NCBI GenBank assembly: GCA_964019055.1
Contig: OZ025206.1
Location: forward strand, 27,836,128-27,900,127
Direction: 5' to 3'
Length of the DNA stretch: 64,000 bases
DNA from: Anthopleura xanthogrammica
Taxonomy: Eukaryota > Cnidaria > Anthozoa > Actiniaria > Actiniidae
Part shown: positions 40,686-53,823 of the stretch, piece by piece
Position numbering within the stretch: the stretch's first letter is position 1
Layout of the letters: the number at the start of each line of letters is the position of its first letter
The notes under the pieces: generated by a model
Database searches by the model: none
Seen by the model: only the letters and a program-made list of their open reading frames with translations
What the model was told of the DNA's origin: nothing
Translations under genes and position numbers: made by a program

Positions 40686-42652
40686 GTAGAGTTGATTACA
40701 TTCATTGGATATAGTATAAACTTATATTTGCAAAATATGGAATTAAGATTTTCACATTCGAATTCTGCGTTGAATGGGTCTTCAGCCGAGCAGAGGCAAC
40801 GAGATCTGTCGATTTACAGTGGGCAAAAATCTAGTAGAATTAGCTGCCCTTGCTCAGTGGGCTAATTTCTTTTAACTTTTTTAACTCATGTTTCGCGAGT
40901 TTTTCCCCCGGTTTTGACGAAATGTTGGGCGTAGGAGACTAGGGTCAGGTGGCACAGTAGGGGTTACGCGTGACGCATGATTTTGCCTTTTTTTGACCTT
41001 GATTCGCGAAATTCAAAAAAATAAGTCCATGATTCGTGAATTTTAGTCCTCCCGTGATCTGCCTATTTTGAAGACCGTGATTCGAGAAATTTCTATTAAA
41101 TTCGTATTTCTCGTATGCTTCAGTTTCATGTTTTTACATATCCAGTTAGACGAAGAGAGCATAAATAAGAGAAGGAAACTTCTTAGTACCGCGTGCGCTT
41201 CACCTCACCAGAAGTCCATAACTATCTAGTTATGGATTATGGACTTCTGACCTCACCCTACTCCCGATCGTCAAAAATTGTTAGATTTCTCGAGCCGGAA
41301 AAGTTAAGAACAAAACACGTGAAGTAAAAACTCACAAAATAATATTAATAATAATAAACAGTTCTAAGGCACAACAACTGGGTCTCAGTGCCCATACAAT
41401 CACGAAACAATAAGGATAATAAAAATCCTCGATAATAGAAAAAAAAAACTCTAGGATAGGTATATATAGACTATACTGGTTATGAGGATAGACCAGGATA
41501 GACCTAAAGAATAATAAAGCTCTACGAAATCAAGACTCATTGAAAGCTAGATAATGAGCGGGCTAGGTATACACCTATTTCAGTCACTCACAAAAACATG
41601 TTGAAGTTCTCCTGATGAATATAAGCATATCAGAAGGCAATTTATTTCTGGACGACTTTGTTTTTCAAATTTAAGAAAAGATAGCTCAACAAGGACGATT
41701 TATTTGGAGTGAAAAACGAACCAAGCCATGCAAGACCAGCAGGTAGGTCAGAGTTGTAAGTTTAAATTATCAAGTTGAACCTTTAATATTACCATTAAGA
41801 TAAATAAGGATTGAAGAAAAAACATCCAAAAACACATGCATCTATGATAGATTCAATCAGAATTCACAAAAACCAGAAATTAAGAAAGGAATTTGAACAG
41901 GTTTACGAGTGAAAGTCATGACATTTCTTGGCAAGTCCATACATTGTCTGTATCACCAAACATTTCGTTCTCCCATGCGTGTGGAATTAACTCTCATTAA
42001 ACTGGTTTTGAATTTTCAAATAATTTTTGCTATTGTTGCCCCCCCCCCCCCCAAGAACGCAAAGTATTATGGGAATGTTAAAGTGGTGAATGCTTTTTTC
42101 ATCACGATAATTCACAAAGTATTCAGGTTTTCATCTTTTTTTCTTTTCGACATTTCTTTTGTTTAGTTTGCTTTTTTTACTTTTATTTTTCTTAAATTTC
42201 TTAGAGTTGTTCTCAAAAAGACACAATAGAAAACAAAAGAATCAGAGTGAAGTAGAGTGGAATACACTAAAATGTATTTCACGTGTTTATGAGAACCGAA
42301 AATCGACAAATTTCAACATATTTGTGTTGATCTGAAGTGTCAAATTATGGCGCACGGTAGTGGAATGTGGCACACAATTTTTGACGCACTGGAGTAGGTT
42401 GAGGCGAAAATTAAACGAAAAGCAGTTTTATAAAGATTTTTCTTACTTTTTCTTCGTGACAGGATATGTTGTCGAAAGATCATAGGCATGGGGGGGGGGG
42501 GGGGGGGGGTGAGGTGCAACAATCGTTGGTGGGATTTTGTTTGTGTTTTTTCTCCTCGGCGATATACGTGTTTGGTTTTTCTTTTGCCTCGCGGCGATTT
42601 TGCCGTCCTTTTTTTTGATTTTTTAACCCTTTTTTATTTTGGGTTTTTCACA

Positions 42653-42671
42653 TGATACTTGGTTTGTTTTC
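42653..42671 (+). promoter_or_regulatory. 5' UTR site complementary to the 3' array (copy 2)
   Basis: TGATACTTGGTTTGTTTTC, 19 nt, ends 2 nt before the ATG at 42674. It exactly complements the array unit at 45450-45786. The sequence before it (42640 and below) is unlike copies 1 and 3. Confidence 0.82.
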
Positions 42672-42673
42672 TG

Positions 42674-43950
42674 ATGATGAACAGTATATTAAGAACTCCC
42701 TTTCGACAGATTCTTCTTCGAGTCAACCAGATGTTGACTCCATATCAGCAGCAGTTTCGTTTCTTTTTCAAAGAAATGCTGCCCGAGCCTCATTCTGACA
42801 TGAGTTTGCTCGAAATATTTGACGTTCTTGAAGATCAGCAAGTCATCTCGCCTTACGATGTTAAGCATTTGAAGGCTTTTGCTGTCGCTATTGGTCGTAA
42901 CGATGTCGCAGAGTTACTAAAAGTGTACGAAGCTAGAGTCCATGTACTAATGGTGATCGTAGGATATCTCGATTTCAGATCGAGATCCAGAGCCATCGTT
43001 GTACTACAGAAGACTGATTTCGTTGCACGATACTTGGTCAATAGCGAAGGAAGCCACTATAGTGCCGCCACTGAAATGGCTTTACGTAAGAATGTACGAG
43101 ATGGCTTTCCACCACAAGTGGTTTTCAATAATCTCCTTCATCAAAAAGTTCAAGTTGGGTTAACTTGGAGGAGGGTGTTGGAGATCCTTCAGATTTGCTC
43201 AGAGATCGTGCATGAACGATATTTTTGCACAAGGAAGCTCAATCAACTGATGTCCGACATTGAAGAAATTGTGGATGTCCTGATGACCAGTGTTGTTCCT
43301 TGGATGGCAGAGCATGGTGGACTTGTAAGTAGCAATTTTAGTAGTTTATTATTTCCTATTCTATAAAATCCTGAATGACCGGCAGTCGAGATTTTTTAAT
43401 TTATTATTCAAGCAATGAATTAAATCTATCGCATCCAAACAACCCAGGTTTTCTAATCCTTGATTTTGGCCGGCAGAGAATGTTTACCAAGTGTCACGAA
43501 CCTAGATCATATTCCAAATAATTATTTTCATGGCCAGTAATAATAATGACAAGTAGATAATAAAAGTTACAGAATTTTTTGGGTTCGCTTACTGTAAGAT
43601 AGTTTTTAATTTTTTAATTGTATATGTCTTTATTTCCATTGCACTTGTGAACATATTGATTAATCAAAACAATTGTACCTGCTTTGTCATGTATTGGGCT
43701 TCCTGTGGAATCCTTCCTGGGAATAGGTTGCCTGTGTTACTGTAAACATGTAGTTGTAAGAAAGCATACAAATAATGATGTTAGAATCCAGTCAAATCGT
43801 CCAGTTTATTCAATCATCTGACATTCATGCTTCACCATATTTTGAATGACTAAATGGTCAAGGATAATTGGTTGAACTCTTTAATACTAAGTTGAATTAA
43901 ATTAAGGTTTTAATTAGAGTGTGGTAACCTAGCTCATCCAACGTTTTGAC

Positions 43951-43985
<35 letters not shown>

Positions 43986-45332
43986 ACATCAAACCTCTGG
44001 GGTGTCAGCCCAGGGGATACTAGGGGTGGTTCAGTGCCACTAGGATCTGAAAACCCAGTCCCTATCTATGACAAGAATAATATCTTGAAAGAGCATAACC
44101 TGTTCAAGACACAACACTAGTACTGTAGATTATAATCCTACTGAAAATATTAGTTGCTTTCTTTGAATAATGCTGATAAAGTCGTAAGTTCACCCTAAAA
44201 ATGTTATGTTTGGGAACTAAAAAAATTGGTTTCTAGGAAACTGAGTCACAATTGAATACCCTATCTAAGAGAATGCTAGATAGCACTAACCTATTTGCAA
44301 ATGACATTTGTGAGGCATTTACACAAATTTTATCAATTTATTAGGGACCAATTGTAATATATAGTTGGAGTAGGGCCCTTTTTTAGTAGCCCCCCCCCCC
44401 CTTCCCTTCAGGGTATCCATAAAGAATTTTGAAGGTTTGAAGACATACCGCACCCCTAATATATATTAAAGCTCCCCTCACAATTGTAGAATATAAGGCA
44501 TATAAATATAAAATGACCCCAATTTATTTTAAAATCCCCCCCTAAATTTTGATTGGGAAATTTAATACTCCCCATCACAATATCCCTCCAAAGCATAAAT
44601 TATGAATATTCAAATCATATTTGAAATTTTCTTTTGTATACTAAAATACCTATAATCACATAGCCCAATAGTCCCTTTCACAGTTCCCTGTTTCATCTTG
44701 AAAGGTAGCTGTGCCTTTGCATCTAAGTGACATGAATGGTGAGTTTGCAATGAGAGAGACCTTTATTTAACATCTTGGACAATTATTCACATGTATCTAT
44801 CATTGCAAGGTCACTGTCCATCTTGCATCAATGCAAATAAGGCATGGCTACCTTTCCAGATGGCACAGGGAACTGTGAAGGGGACTATTCTCAATAAGTA
44901 ACGAAATTCTGGTAGAAGTTGTATTTGCTATGTCAGCATATAACAATCAACAATATTCTTACACTTGGGAATGTTTGAGCCTTTGACCTCGTTTTGAATG
45001 CCCCACACCAATGTAAAAACATACCATGGCGATGTGGATTCAGCCAATCTAATAGCAAAAGTGTTTTTCACCTTTTAAAATGTCTAAAAAAAATTACATG
45101 AGATATTTGATATCGTAGTATGAGAAAACTCAATATTATTTTTGTTGACCTCTTATATATTTTGCTGAATATCCCCACTCAATAATTTTTTTTCATTGCT
45201 TTATTTGTATTTTGGTTTAATTATATTCATGGGTATTAATTAATTTTCCTTTAAAGTACTTGGATTATATTTTTTAATCTTTTTGTTTATTTTCAGTGTG
45301 GCCATGGGTGTTGCTCTGTCATTAAAGAGTAG
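42674..45332 (+). CDS. DED-Bcl-2-like fusion protein, copy 2 (diverged)
   Basis: Two exons (42674-43324, 45297-45332) encode 228 residues with the same layout as copy 1. The DED keeps SLLEIFDVLEDQQVISPYDV and GRNDVAELLKVYE. The Bcl-2-like half has MALRKNVRDGF (possible BH3), LTWRRVLEILQIC (BH1, here closer to the W-G-R-V/I consensus) and PWMAEHGGL|CGHGCCSVI (BH2). One codon is inserted (VLQKTD) and many positions are substituted, yet no stop or frameshift occurs, which suggests selection. The donor is identical (CTT|GTAAGT) and the acceptor is tttattttcag|TGTGGC. The intron is unrelated to that of copies 1/3. The TATA/E-box promoter is missing upstream, so its expression may differ. Confidence 0.78.
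43325..45296 (+). other. Intron of DED-Bcl-2 copy 2
   Basis: About 2 kb without similarity to the introns of copies 1 and 3. It contains (GATT)n at 43955-43985, a C-homopolymer near 44391 and the MITE at 44667-44889. Confidence 0.7.
44667..44889. mobile_element. 223-bp TIR MITE
   Basis: AATAGTCCCTTTCACAGTTC at the left pairs with GAACTGTGAAGGGGACTATT at the right. The inner segments around GAGTTTGCAATGAGAGAGAC resemble 57735-57810. Confidence 0.85.
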
Positions 45333-45369
45333 TGAAGTGAATGAAACTGTCTGGCGAAACCCACATTTA

Positions 45370-45418
45370 TTCATTGTGGACGTCCAGTCTTGCAACTGGA
45401 CTTCCAGATGGCTGGATG
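45370..45418 (+). promoter_or_regulatory. Conserved 3' UTR block with stem-loop (copy 2)
   Basis: GTCCAGT-CTTGCA-ACTGGAC at 45382-45401. The block matches copies 1 and 3 at nearly every base, although the neighbouring intron does not. Confidence 0.75.
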
Positions 45419-45449
45419 TCGGTTCTAGAACTGAACCATGGTTCACTAA

Positions 45450-45786
45450 CAAACCAAGTATCAAAGAAAACAAACCAAGTATCAAAGAAAACAAACCAAG
45501 TATCAAAGAAAACAAACCAAGTATCAAAGAAAACAAACCAAGTATCAAAGAAAACCAACCAAGTATCCAAGAAAACAAACCAAGTATCCAAGAAAACAAA
45601 CCAAGTATCCAAGAAAACAAACCAAGTATCAAAGAAAACAAACCAAGTATCAAAGAAAACAAACCAAGTATCAAAGAAAACAAACCAAGTATCAAAGAAA
45701 ACAAGCCAAGTATCAAAGAAAACAAACCAAGTATCAAAGAAAACAAACCAAGTATCAAAGAAAACAAACCAAGTATCAAAGAAAAC
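45450..45786 (+). repeat. 21-bp tandem array after copy 2, about 16 units
   Basis: Same unit as after copy 1 (GAAAACAAACCAAGTATCAA plus A), with a few CCAAG variants. AATAAA at 45927-45932 follows, so the array should be in the 3' UTR. Confidence 0.97.
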
Positions 45787-48700
45787 ATTGTGTTTTGCAA
45801 TTATTTTCCCAGTTAGAGAGGGAGAGACCTCGGGAGAAATTCTTTTTTCTCCTGTCACGAATCACTGAACATTATGCACAAAGCCTCATATTGAAACCAT
45901 GGTCAACCATGTTTGAAAGCACCATCAATAAAATAAAAGACCATGGTCAACCATGTTTGAAACTCACATGAAGCTTGAAAGCAAAATTAATATTCTATGA
46001 TCAACCATTTGTAAAAGCACTAAATTAAATGTTACTTTGGGCAAGACTAACCAGTAATTGCACATCAGGGCTTGAAATAATGGCCAGTCAGTCGCCAGGC
46101 ATGATGACCGGTCAAACTAGTTTTAGCTAGGTCATATACCCCCGTTACTCGCTCAACCTGTTCGGACATTGTCTGTTGTCCTGCTGTTATTTCAAGCCCT
46201 GCACATGTGTGTACAAACAAAACCCATATGTACAGCTGTATAATTAAAAAAAAAAAAAAAAAAATATACAATATCAACAAGCAAATCATAGGCAGTAATA
46301 TACATGTAGTAGACCATGTAATTTCACATTAATTGAAAAAAAAAAAAAATAAATAAATAAAACAAGTTTTGCTGTTTTTAAACAAATAACTGCTCTTTTT
46401 TATTTCACATAACTCTAAAATGTAATTTAGAAAATAACTCCTATACAAGCAGCATCTATTAGCCAAAATGTTTATTTGTTCATTAGTGCTTTAGTTCCTT
46501 CTTGACTGCTCTCCTATCTGAATTTTTGCAGTAATTTTCAGCTGAATGGCTTGACTTCAATGCCAATTGCACATCTACAGTATGGGAATTTCTAATATTA
46601 TTTCTAATTTCTTATGTTATAGTACACTCAATAAAATTACCTAATTATGATTGGTTGTGAGCAGTACACTTAAGAATTCTAAAGCATAATAAAAACATAT
46701 CTCTGATGGTAAAATCTTCACAACCAACCTTTTTATGCATTTTAAAAGTAGAATTTTTTGGAGAAAATTGGAAAAGAAACAGATTCACTTCAACATACCA
46801 TTTTATACAATTGGTTGAGTGTTGTACAATTCATAGATAGAAACTTATATTGGTTTGAAAGTTCTTAAATTGCACTCACTTGTACTGTACACTGTTAACA
46901 GTCCCTCTTTTCCCTCAAAACTGAATCGCATCCTGTTTTTCCCTGTATTGGATGTGCAGGGAGTCAGGGGTGAAATTGAAGCGGCATGCGAACATTTCAT
47001 TACAGTGCTTCTACTCTTTTTAATGCACTTGAAACTGATTGTAAACAACTCGCTATGTCTGAAGCATCTACTCTCGATGCTTTAACCTCTAGAACAACAG
47101 CAATTAAACTTAGAATCCGTAAATACTTTCGTCTTAAGCTTAACTGTATTGACCACCTGGAAGAACGTTTCTGCTTTAATTGTAGGTTTCTTATGAGTTG
47201 TAACTGTATTTCTTCTTAATCTTTATTTGCTTATACGTATCTTTACCTAAACTTGTATCTCTTAGTAATTTATTGTTTTAGTCTAGTAGTCTTATGTTTT
47301 TCTTGTTCCTATTGTTTAGTCTATCACAAACTTATCTTTCATAAAATATTAGTAATATATAATTCATACATATTGTTATTTACATTTAGTTTAATTATTT
47401 ATTTAATTAGAGGGCCGTATGTTAGATAACCTTTATAGCTGTTAATAGCTGTTTTTCCCTCGTAAAATAAAGTTTATTGTATTGTATTGTATTGCAGGGA
47501 GTGGACAAATAAGGACCCTGCTTTTCCCTGCGTGCCATTTCAACCTGGCCCCCACTCCCTGTGTGCCCAAAGACAGGGAAATACTGACTTGACTGTCAGT
47601 CTGGAGGAAAAAGAGGAACTGAGTCTAATATTATACTCAAGGTTGTACAACTTCCTACAAATTTTGGCTTGACATCTAATTTGGAGTTAGCAGCCAAAGA
47701 ATATGAAATTATTTCTTCTTTTGAATAAAGTTTTCTCACTAAGTAAGAAATTAATTGTTATAAAGAGATTAGCTGAATTTGTAAAACCTTCTCTGTAAGA
47801 CTTTTACAAGCCTTTTGTGGAGTTTGATTCCCCACTATTGTGGTTTTTTTTTACCTATGTAAAGATTTTCTCAGGTCTGTAACTTCTTGTTTTTAGCTCC
47901 TTTATAAAGCCCAGTGCAGCATTAAATTTCAACATTCTTGATCCTTAAAAATTAAGGTAGAAAGATATAAAACAATTAATGATCTGTAATTTATAATAAA
48001 TGTAGAAGTGTACTTCCCAGCATAATATCTGGTACTTTATGTTTATAATCCCCATTATGCACTCAACAAGAACGAAGGTAGGAGAAAGTAAAAGAAAAAG
48101 AAAATCGTAAAATAGTCTACCAGAAATTATTAAGATGTACATGTAGCTACTCGCAAAGCAATTTAAAAGAAACTGCTCCAGGACCTGTCCTCCAGGACAG
48201 TTCTTTGTATACAAAATACTTTTCATAATCGTTGTTTACATCAGCTTATGTAGCTGGAAAATTCTTTTGTCAGATGTATATTACCTTATAAGCTTTAGCT
48301 TACATTTAAGCAGTAAAGCTTTAAGCTTTTAAATATATAAACTTTAGCTTTTAAAATCAAGATGCTATCATGATGCAATGGCTGTGTAGTCGCTTTCGAA
48401 AAGACAGCCAGGCATTCAGCTTCATATAAACACAAACTTCATAAAATGCGCTGAAAGCCTTGAAGAGCAAGAATCAATGAAACAACCAAATCGTAAGCAA
48501 AACGAGTTCAGTGTTACGTGCCTTATAGTGATTCCATGCAATGTCCTCAACCAACTGTTTTACAATCCACAAAATAAACATTGAATCCATCGCATGATAT
48601 CAAACTCATGCTGAGCAAAGTTAGCTTTCAAAATTCGTAAAAACTATTTTCTATGTAGACATACTTCTCTACAAGAAGAGTTTGTAACGATAACCGTTGA

Positions 48701-49200
48701 ATAATAACATTGGGCGCCAAAAACATAGTATATGAGCCCGCGTACATACCGGTGTTTGGCATCGAGGCTATTACCAGTCCACTGACGGCCACAGAGCAGT
48801 TTGTACGTGGATGGAAAGGAAGTTTTGATAGTGTGTAGAGATGGATTTGAGGATGTTTGGCACTGGAAAAAGTTCCAGTAGTGGGTAACAGTAACAGAAA
48901 ATAAACGATAAGTACATTTTTTAATTATATATTGCTTGGAAGTTTATTTGAACTGTACTGGTAAACCAAAATCTGAATTTTCAATTTGTAGCCGAATTAT
49001 CTCGATGTAAAATTATGCACGTCTGAGCTTAAACCTCACTCAGTCTAATATCTTATCTTTGTAGTAGCGTTTCAGCAAAATTTTAATGAATTTAAGCTTT
49101 TCGCAATAAAAATCTTACATTTTAAAGTGGTTTTTCTATGATTATTTTAAGTTGGTTTATTTTCGAACCAAATGAATCAGAATATTTTAAAACCAAGATG
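45787..49200. other. Intergenic, no gene seen apart from a retrotransposon tail
   Basis: Contains sequences related to the CCATGG satellite (45895-46010), A-homopolymers (46246-46262, 46336-46349) and a CR1-like 3' end (46984-47496). Nothing recognisable in 47500-49200. Confidence 0.55.
46984..47496 (+). mobile_element. CR1-like retrotransposon 3' end
   Basis: A short C-terminal frame (RTFHYSASTLFNALETDC ...) is followed by a UTR, then AAAATAAAG and a (TATTG)n tail at 47475-47496. It is strongly 5'-truncated. The insertion splits the string CAGGGAGT, which resumes at 47496. Confidence 0.6.
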
Positions 49201-49207
49201 AACTAGA

Positions 49208-50890
49208 CTCTGACCATGGTTGACTGTGTACCATGGTCAATTAACTGTAACTGACTTAGAATTACGAATTTATTTACTTGACTGCAGTCACGATCCATGA
49301 GGAGTACTATTTATTCTATTAGTCAGAACTATACTCTGACCATGGTTGACAGTGTACCATGGTAATGTTTTTTTTTACCATGGTAATGTTTATTATACTC
49401 TGACCATGGTTGACAGTGTACCATGATAATGTTTATTATATACTTTGACCATGGTTGACAGTGTACCATGGTAATGTTTATTATACTTTGACCATGGTTG
49501 ACAGTGTACCATGGTAATGTTTATTATACTTTGACCATGGTTGACAGTGTACCATGGTAATGTTTATTATATACTTTGACCATGGTTGACAGTGTACCAT
49601 GGTAATGTTTATTATATACTTTGACCATGGTTGACAGTGTACCATGGTAATGTTTATTATACTTTGACCATGGTTGACAGTGTACCATGGTAATGTTTAT
49701 TATACTTTGACCATGGTTGACAGTGTACCATGGTAATGTTTATTATACTTTGACCATGGTTGACAGTGTACCATGGTAATGTTTATTATACTTTGACCAT
49801 GGTTGACAGTGTACCATGGTAATGTTTATTATATACTTTGACCATGGTTGACAGTGTACCATGGTAATGTTTATAATACTCTGACCATGGTTGACAGTGT
49901 ACCATGGTAATGTTTATTATACTCTGACCATGGTTGACAGTGTACCATGGTAATGTTTATCATACTTTGACCATGGTTGACAGTGTACCATGGTAATGTT
50001 TATTATACTCTGACCATGGTTGACAGTGTACCATGGTAATGTTTATCATACTTTGACCATGGTTGACAGTGTACCATGGTAATGTTTATTATACTTGACC
50101 ATGGTTGACAGTGGTAGCATGTTCAAAACAATAATGCAAATCAAATTAACTTAAAATCTTTCAAAAACTGATTTTCAGGTTTTGTTCCTTATAATTCCTC
50201 ATTGATGTCTTTTTTCTTCTTCTAAAATCAAGCAACATTCCTTTTGACTATGGTTGACCGTGTACCATCGTCATCATTATTATAACTTTGACCATGTTAC
50301 ACTGTCAACCATAGTCAAAGCAAAAAATACAAACCAAATTAATTTAGAATCTTTGAAAACTTATTTTTAGGTTTTGTTCATTATCATTTCACATTTCTAG
50401 CCCAATTGATGTATTTTGACAGTGTAACATGGTCATTATTATTATACTCTGACCATGGTTGACAGTGTACCATGGTCATTATTATTATACTCTGACCATG
50501 GTTGACTGTGTACCATGGTCATTATTATTATACTCTGACCATGGTTGACAGTGTAACATGGTCATTATTATTATACTCTGACCATGGTTGACTGTGTACC
50601 ATGGTCATTATTATTATACTCTGACCATGGTTGACAGTGTAACATGGTCATAACAATGATGAGAACTAAATTAATTTAGATTCTTTAAAACTGATTTTCA
50701 GGTTTGGTTCCTCATAATTTCTAATTTCTAGCTGAATTGATGTCTTTTTTTGCTAAAATCAAGCAAGATTTCTATTGAACATGGTTGACTTTGTACCATG
50801 GTCATCAACCATGGTCAGCCATCATGGTCACTCTATGGTCAAAACATGGTTGACCATGGTTGACAGTGAAAAACCATGGTACCATGGTCA
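49208..50890. repeat. CCATGG palindromic satellite, unit about 43-45 bp
   Basis: The unit is CCATGGTTGACAGTGTACCATGG followed by TAATGTTTATTATACTTTGA. CCATGGT and ACCATGG form an inverted pair in every unit. About 20 regular units run 49320-50110; 50230-50890 holds shorter variants (CATTATTATTATACTCTGA spacers). Confidence 0.97.
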
Positions 50891-51432
50891 TCATGACGCA
50901 GGGGAGTCTAGGCATTTTGCAGGAAGGCGAAGTGTGTGAACTAACAATCAGCTTTACACGATTATTTCTTTAATAAAATAATCAGTAACTGACAGAGAAC
51001 CTGGAAAAATTAGCAAATAACAAAATAAATACCAATTTTGAAGTCAAATATTGGCTAGTCTCTTACTAAAGTGACTCTTGAGGATTTCACCAGCCTTGTT
51101 AGCCCGGACTAAAGTCTGCTCAATGAGGTCAAGATAAGGAGTAATTTAACACGCGTAACACAGCGCTGTTCTCTCCCGACAAAGCTGCATCTGTATTTCT
51201 ACTACTAAGGGGAAGATATCTATCTAGACACTATATTACCAGCTAAATAAAAGCGTTCTTTTATGCAAAATACAACGGGACCTTTTGGTAACCCTTTGTT
51301 GCTTATCTGAGTCGTACAATTCCACTCCGAAGCAACCAAGTGAACGCCTATTGGGCGTCTTGTTTCATTTTAATTATTCATTTGGTTTAGGGGAAGACCC
51401 ACTTCCCGTCATGCTTTTCTGTGTAATATTAT
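50891..51432 (+). other. Upstream region of DED-Bcl-2 copy 3
   Basis: No coding sequence seen. Homology with the copy 1 upstream region begins near 51368 (TTTTAATTATTCATTTGGTT). Confidence 0.6.
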
Positions 51433-51460
51433 CACGTGACTATGCTATTTCATATAAATA
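51433..51460 (+). promoter_or_regulatory. Promoter of DED-Bcl-2 copy 3: E-box CACGTG and TATAAATA
   Basis: CACGTG at 51433-51438 and TATAAATA at 51453-51460, same spacing as copy 1. It is followed by CAGCCCCCCTTCCGTCCCTC. Confidence 0.65.
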
Positions 51461-51526
51461 ACAGCCCCCCTTCCGTCCCTCTTCGTGTCGCTCCATCTTC
51501 CATCTGCACCATTTTGGTTTGTTTAC

Positions 51527-51546
51527 TTGATACTTGGTTTGTTTTC
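51527..51546 (+). promoter_or_regulatory. 5' UTR site complementary to the 3' array (copy 3)
   Basis: TTGATACTTGGTTTGTTTTC ends 2 nt before the ATG at 51549, exactly complementary to the unit of the array at 54287-54559. Confidence 0.85.
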
Positions 51547-51548
51547 TG

Positions 51549-53792
51549 ATGATGAACAGTATATTAAGAACTCCCTTTCGACAGATTCTTCTTCAAATCA
51601 ACCAGATGTTGACTCCATATGAGCAGGAGTTTCGTTTCTTTTCCAAAGAAATGCTGCCCGAGCCTCATTCTGACATGAGTTTGCTCGAAATATTTGACGT
51701 TCTTGAAGATCAGCAAGTCATCTCGCCTTACGATGTTAAGCATTTGAAGGCTTTTGCTGTCGCTATTGGTCGTAACGATGTCGTAGAGTTACTAAAAGTG
51801 TACGAAACTAGAGTCCTTGTACAAATGGTGATTGAAGGATATCCGGATTTCAGATCGAGATCCAGAAGCATCATTGTACTTGAGACTGATTTCGTTGCAC
51901 GATACTTGGTCAATAGCGGAGGAAGCAACTCAAGTGCCGCCATTAAAATGGCTTTACGTAAGAATGAACGAGATGGTTTTCCACTACAAGTGGTTGTCAA
52001 TAATCTCCTTCATCAAAAACTTCAAGTTGGGTTAACTTGGAAAACGGTGTTGGAGATCCTTCAGATTTGCTCAGAGATCGTGTATGTACGATTTTTTTTC
52101 GCAAGGAACTTCAAGCAACTGATGTCCGACATTGAACAAATTGTGGATGTCCTGATGATCAGTGTTGTTCCTTGGATGGCAGAGCATGGTGGACTTGTAA
52201 GTAGTTTTAGTGATTTATTATTTTTATTCGATTTATTTTTTAATTATATATTTTTATCCAACTTATTGACGATGTTTTAGAGATAGCAACGTGCTCACGT
52301 TTGTTCCAATTAGACCTTTTTGCTTTATCACTATTTTCGACTTCGTGCGCTTTCAAAACAATAGGTGAGGTTAACTGTTTGACTCCTGGAGATTTTTGAG
52401 GTTTTTCAGTGTTTTTCTGGACCTAAACGTTCTCCAAGCCCTAGCAAGACCATATTTGGAGTTAAGATTGACACTGTCAGTGTTTTATGTAAATGAGGGA
52501 TGACGTTTACTGGCTGTATGCTCACAGGCAGCCCAAACAATCCATTTTTAGCTATTTTTACAGTAAATGTATGGGACGATATACAACGTATTTTTTGTTG
52601 AAATAAATTTGAACATACCTTGGTCCTATGTTATTGTTAAAGGTATTTGGTGTCATTCTGGGTGGTTTTTGGCCGTTTTAGAGCGGTTTTTTAAAAAAAT
52701 TGCCCACTAGTACTTTTTAAAAAACCGCTCTAAGCCGTTCTTCTTGGAATTCGGTTGCCATGTTTTCGACTTTTTTCGAAAACCAGAGATTTTTGAGAGC
52801 CACTTTGTTCATCTATGGAGTGCTGGAGTGCATCATCAATTAGGTCTGGTAATTAGGTCAACTTGATCAAAATTGTTGAAGCTGGAATTTTTCATTTACT
52901 GCGATTCTCAATATTGAACTCAGACATTTCAACTGCTTATTGTGAAATTGGTTTTTCGCTGCCGTCAATCAAAACTAATCAGTCGGTACCTTTTATATTT
53001 TTGACTGGCGCGGCGGCAGCGAAAAACCAAATTCCAACGGGAAATTCGCAACTACCGAGTTCGCAGAATATTGAAAATCGCAGTAAGGTGCATTTTTTTA
53101 ATGCTTAAGAGTCTCAAGAACACTTAAGAGAACATTTTGCAATATTAAAAACATAGATTTAGATGTAGAAACCGCAGTTGGAGGCATCTGTTAAACAACG
53201 TAATACAAATTAGATACAAATTCATTATTAGCTTTCTGTACATATATATAATTTTTTTCGAGTAGATTTTTTTGGTGATATATTTATATTCTCACCTATT
53301 TTAATAAAGTTTTTAATAATATACTATTATTAAGGCATATTTTCCCCCCTGATTTTAATAAAATGAGTGATTAGTGATTAGATTTAAATTCATTAATACC
53401 ATATACTATATACCATATTTTGTAAAGTTTAATAAAGATTATTGCTGATCATTTTTATTATTTAATATCATTATCATCATTATCTTCATTATCATTTTCA
53501 TCATCATCATTATCAATTAATATCATTATCATCATTATCTAATATATTTATCATTATCATCATCATCATCATCATTTAATATCATTATCATCATTATCAT
53601 TATCAATTTTTATCATTATCATCATTATCATTATCATCATTATCATCATCATCATTTAATATCATTATCATCATTATCATTATCAATTTTTATCATTATC
53701 ATCATTATCATTTAATATCATTATCATCATCATTTTCATTATCATCATCACCATCATTATTATTAACTTATTGTTATTACCATTATTCATGG

Positions 53793-53823
<31 letters not shown>

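Larger units (their letters stand above)
40060..42640. other. Intergenic, no gene seen
   Basis: It holds a dispersed repeat (40218-40430), a SINE (40500-40685), a short hairpin (41208-41248) and homopolymers at 42041-42052 and 42490-42510. No motif-bearing protein is seen on either strand. Confidence 0.55.

Noticed and set aside
45283..45868. Alternative exon 2 of copy 2 reading MGVALSLKSSEVNETVW and then into the array
   Set aside because: It needs a different phase from the phase 0 donor, and copies 1 and 3 cannot encode it. The short exon 2 (CGHGCCSVIKE) matches the other copies.
48700..49000. Possible promoter with GGCGCCAA motif
   Set aside because: No downstream coding exon; a single short motif is not enough.
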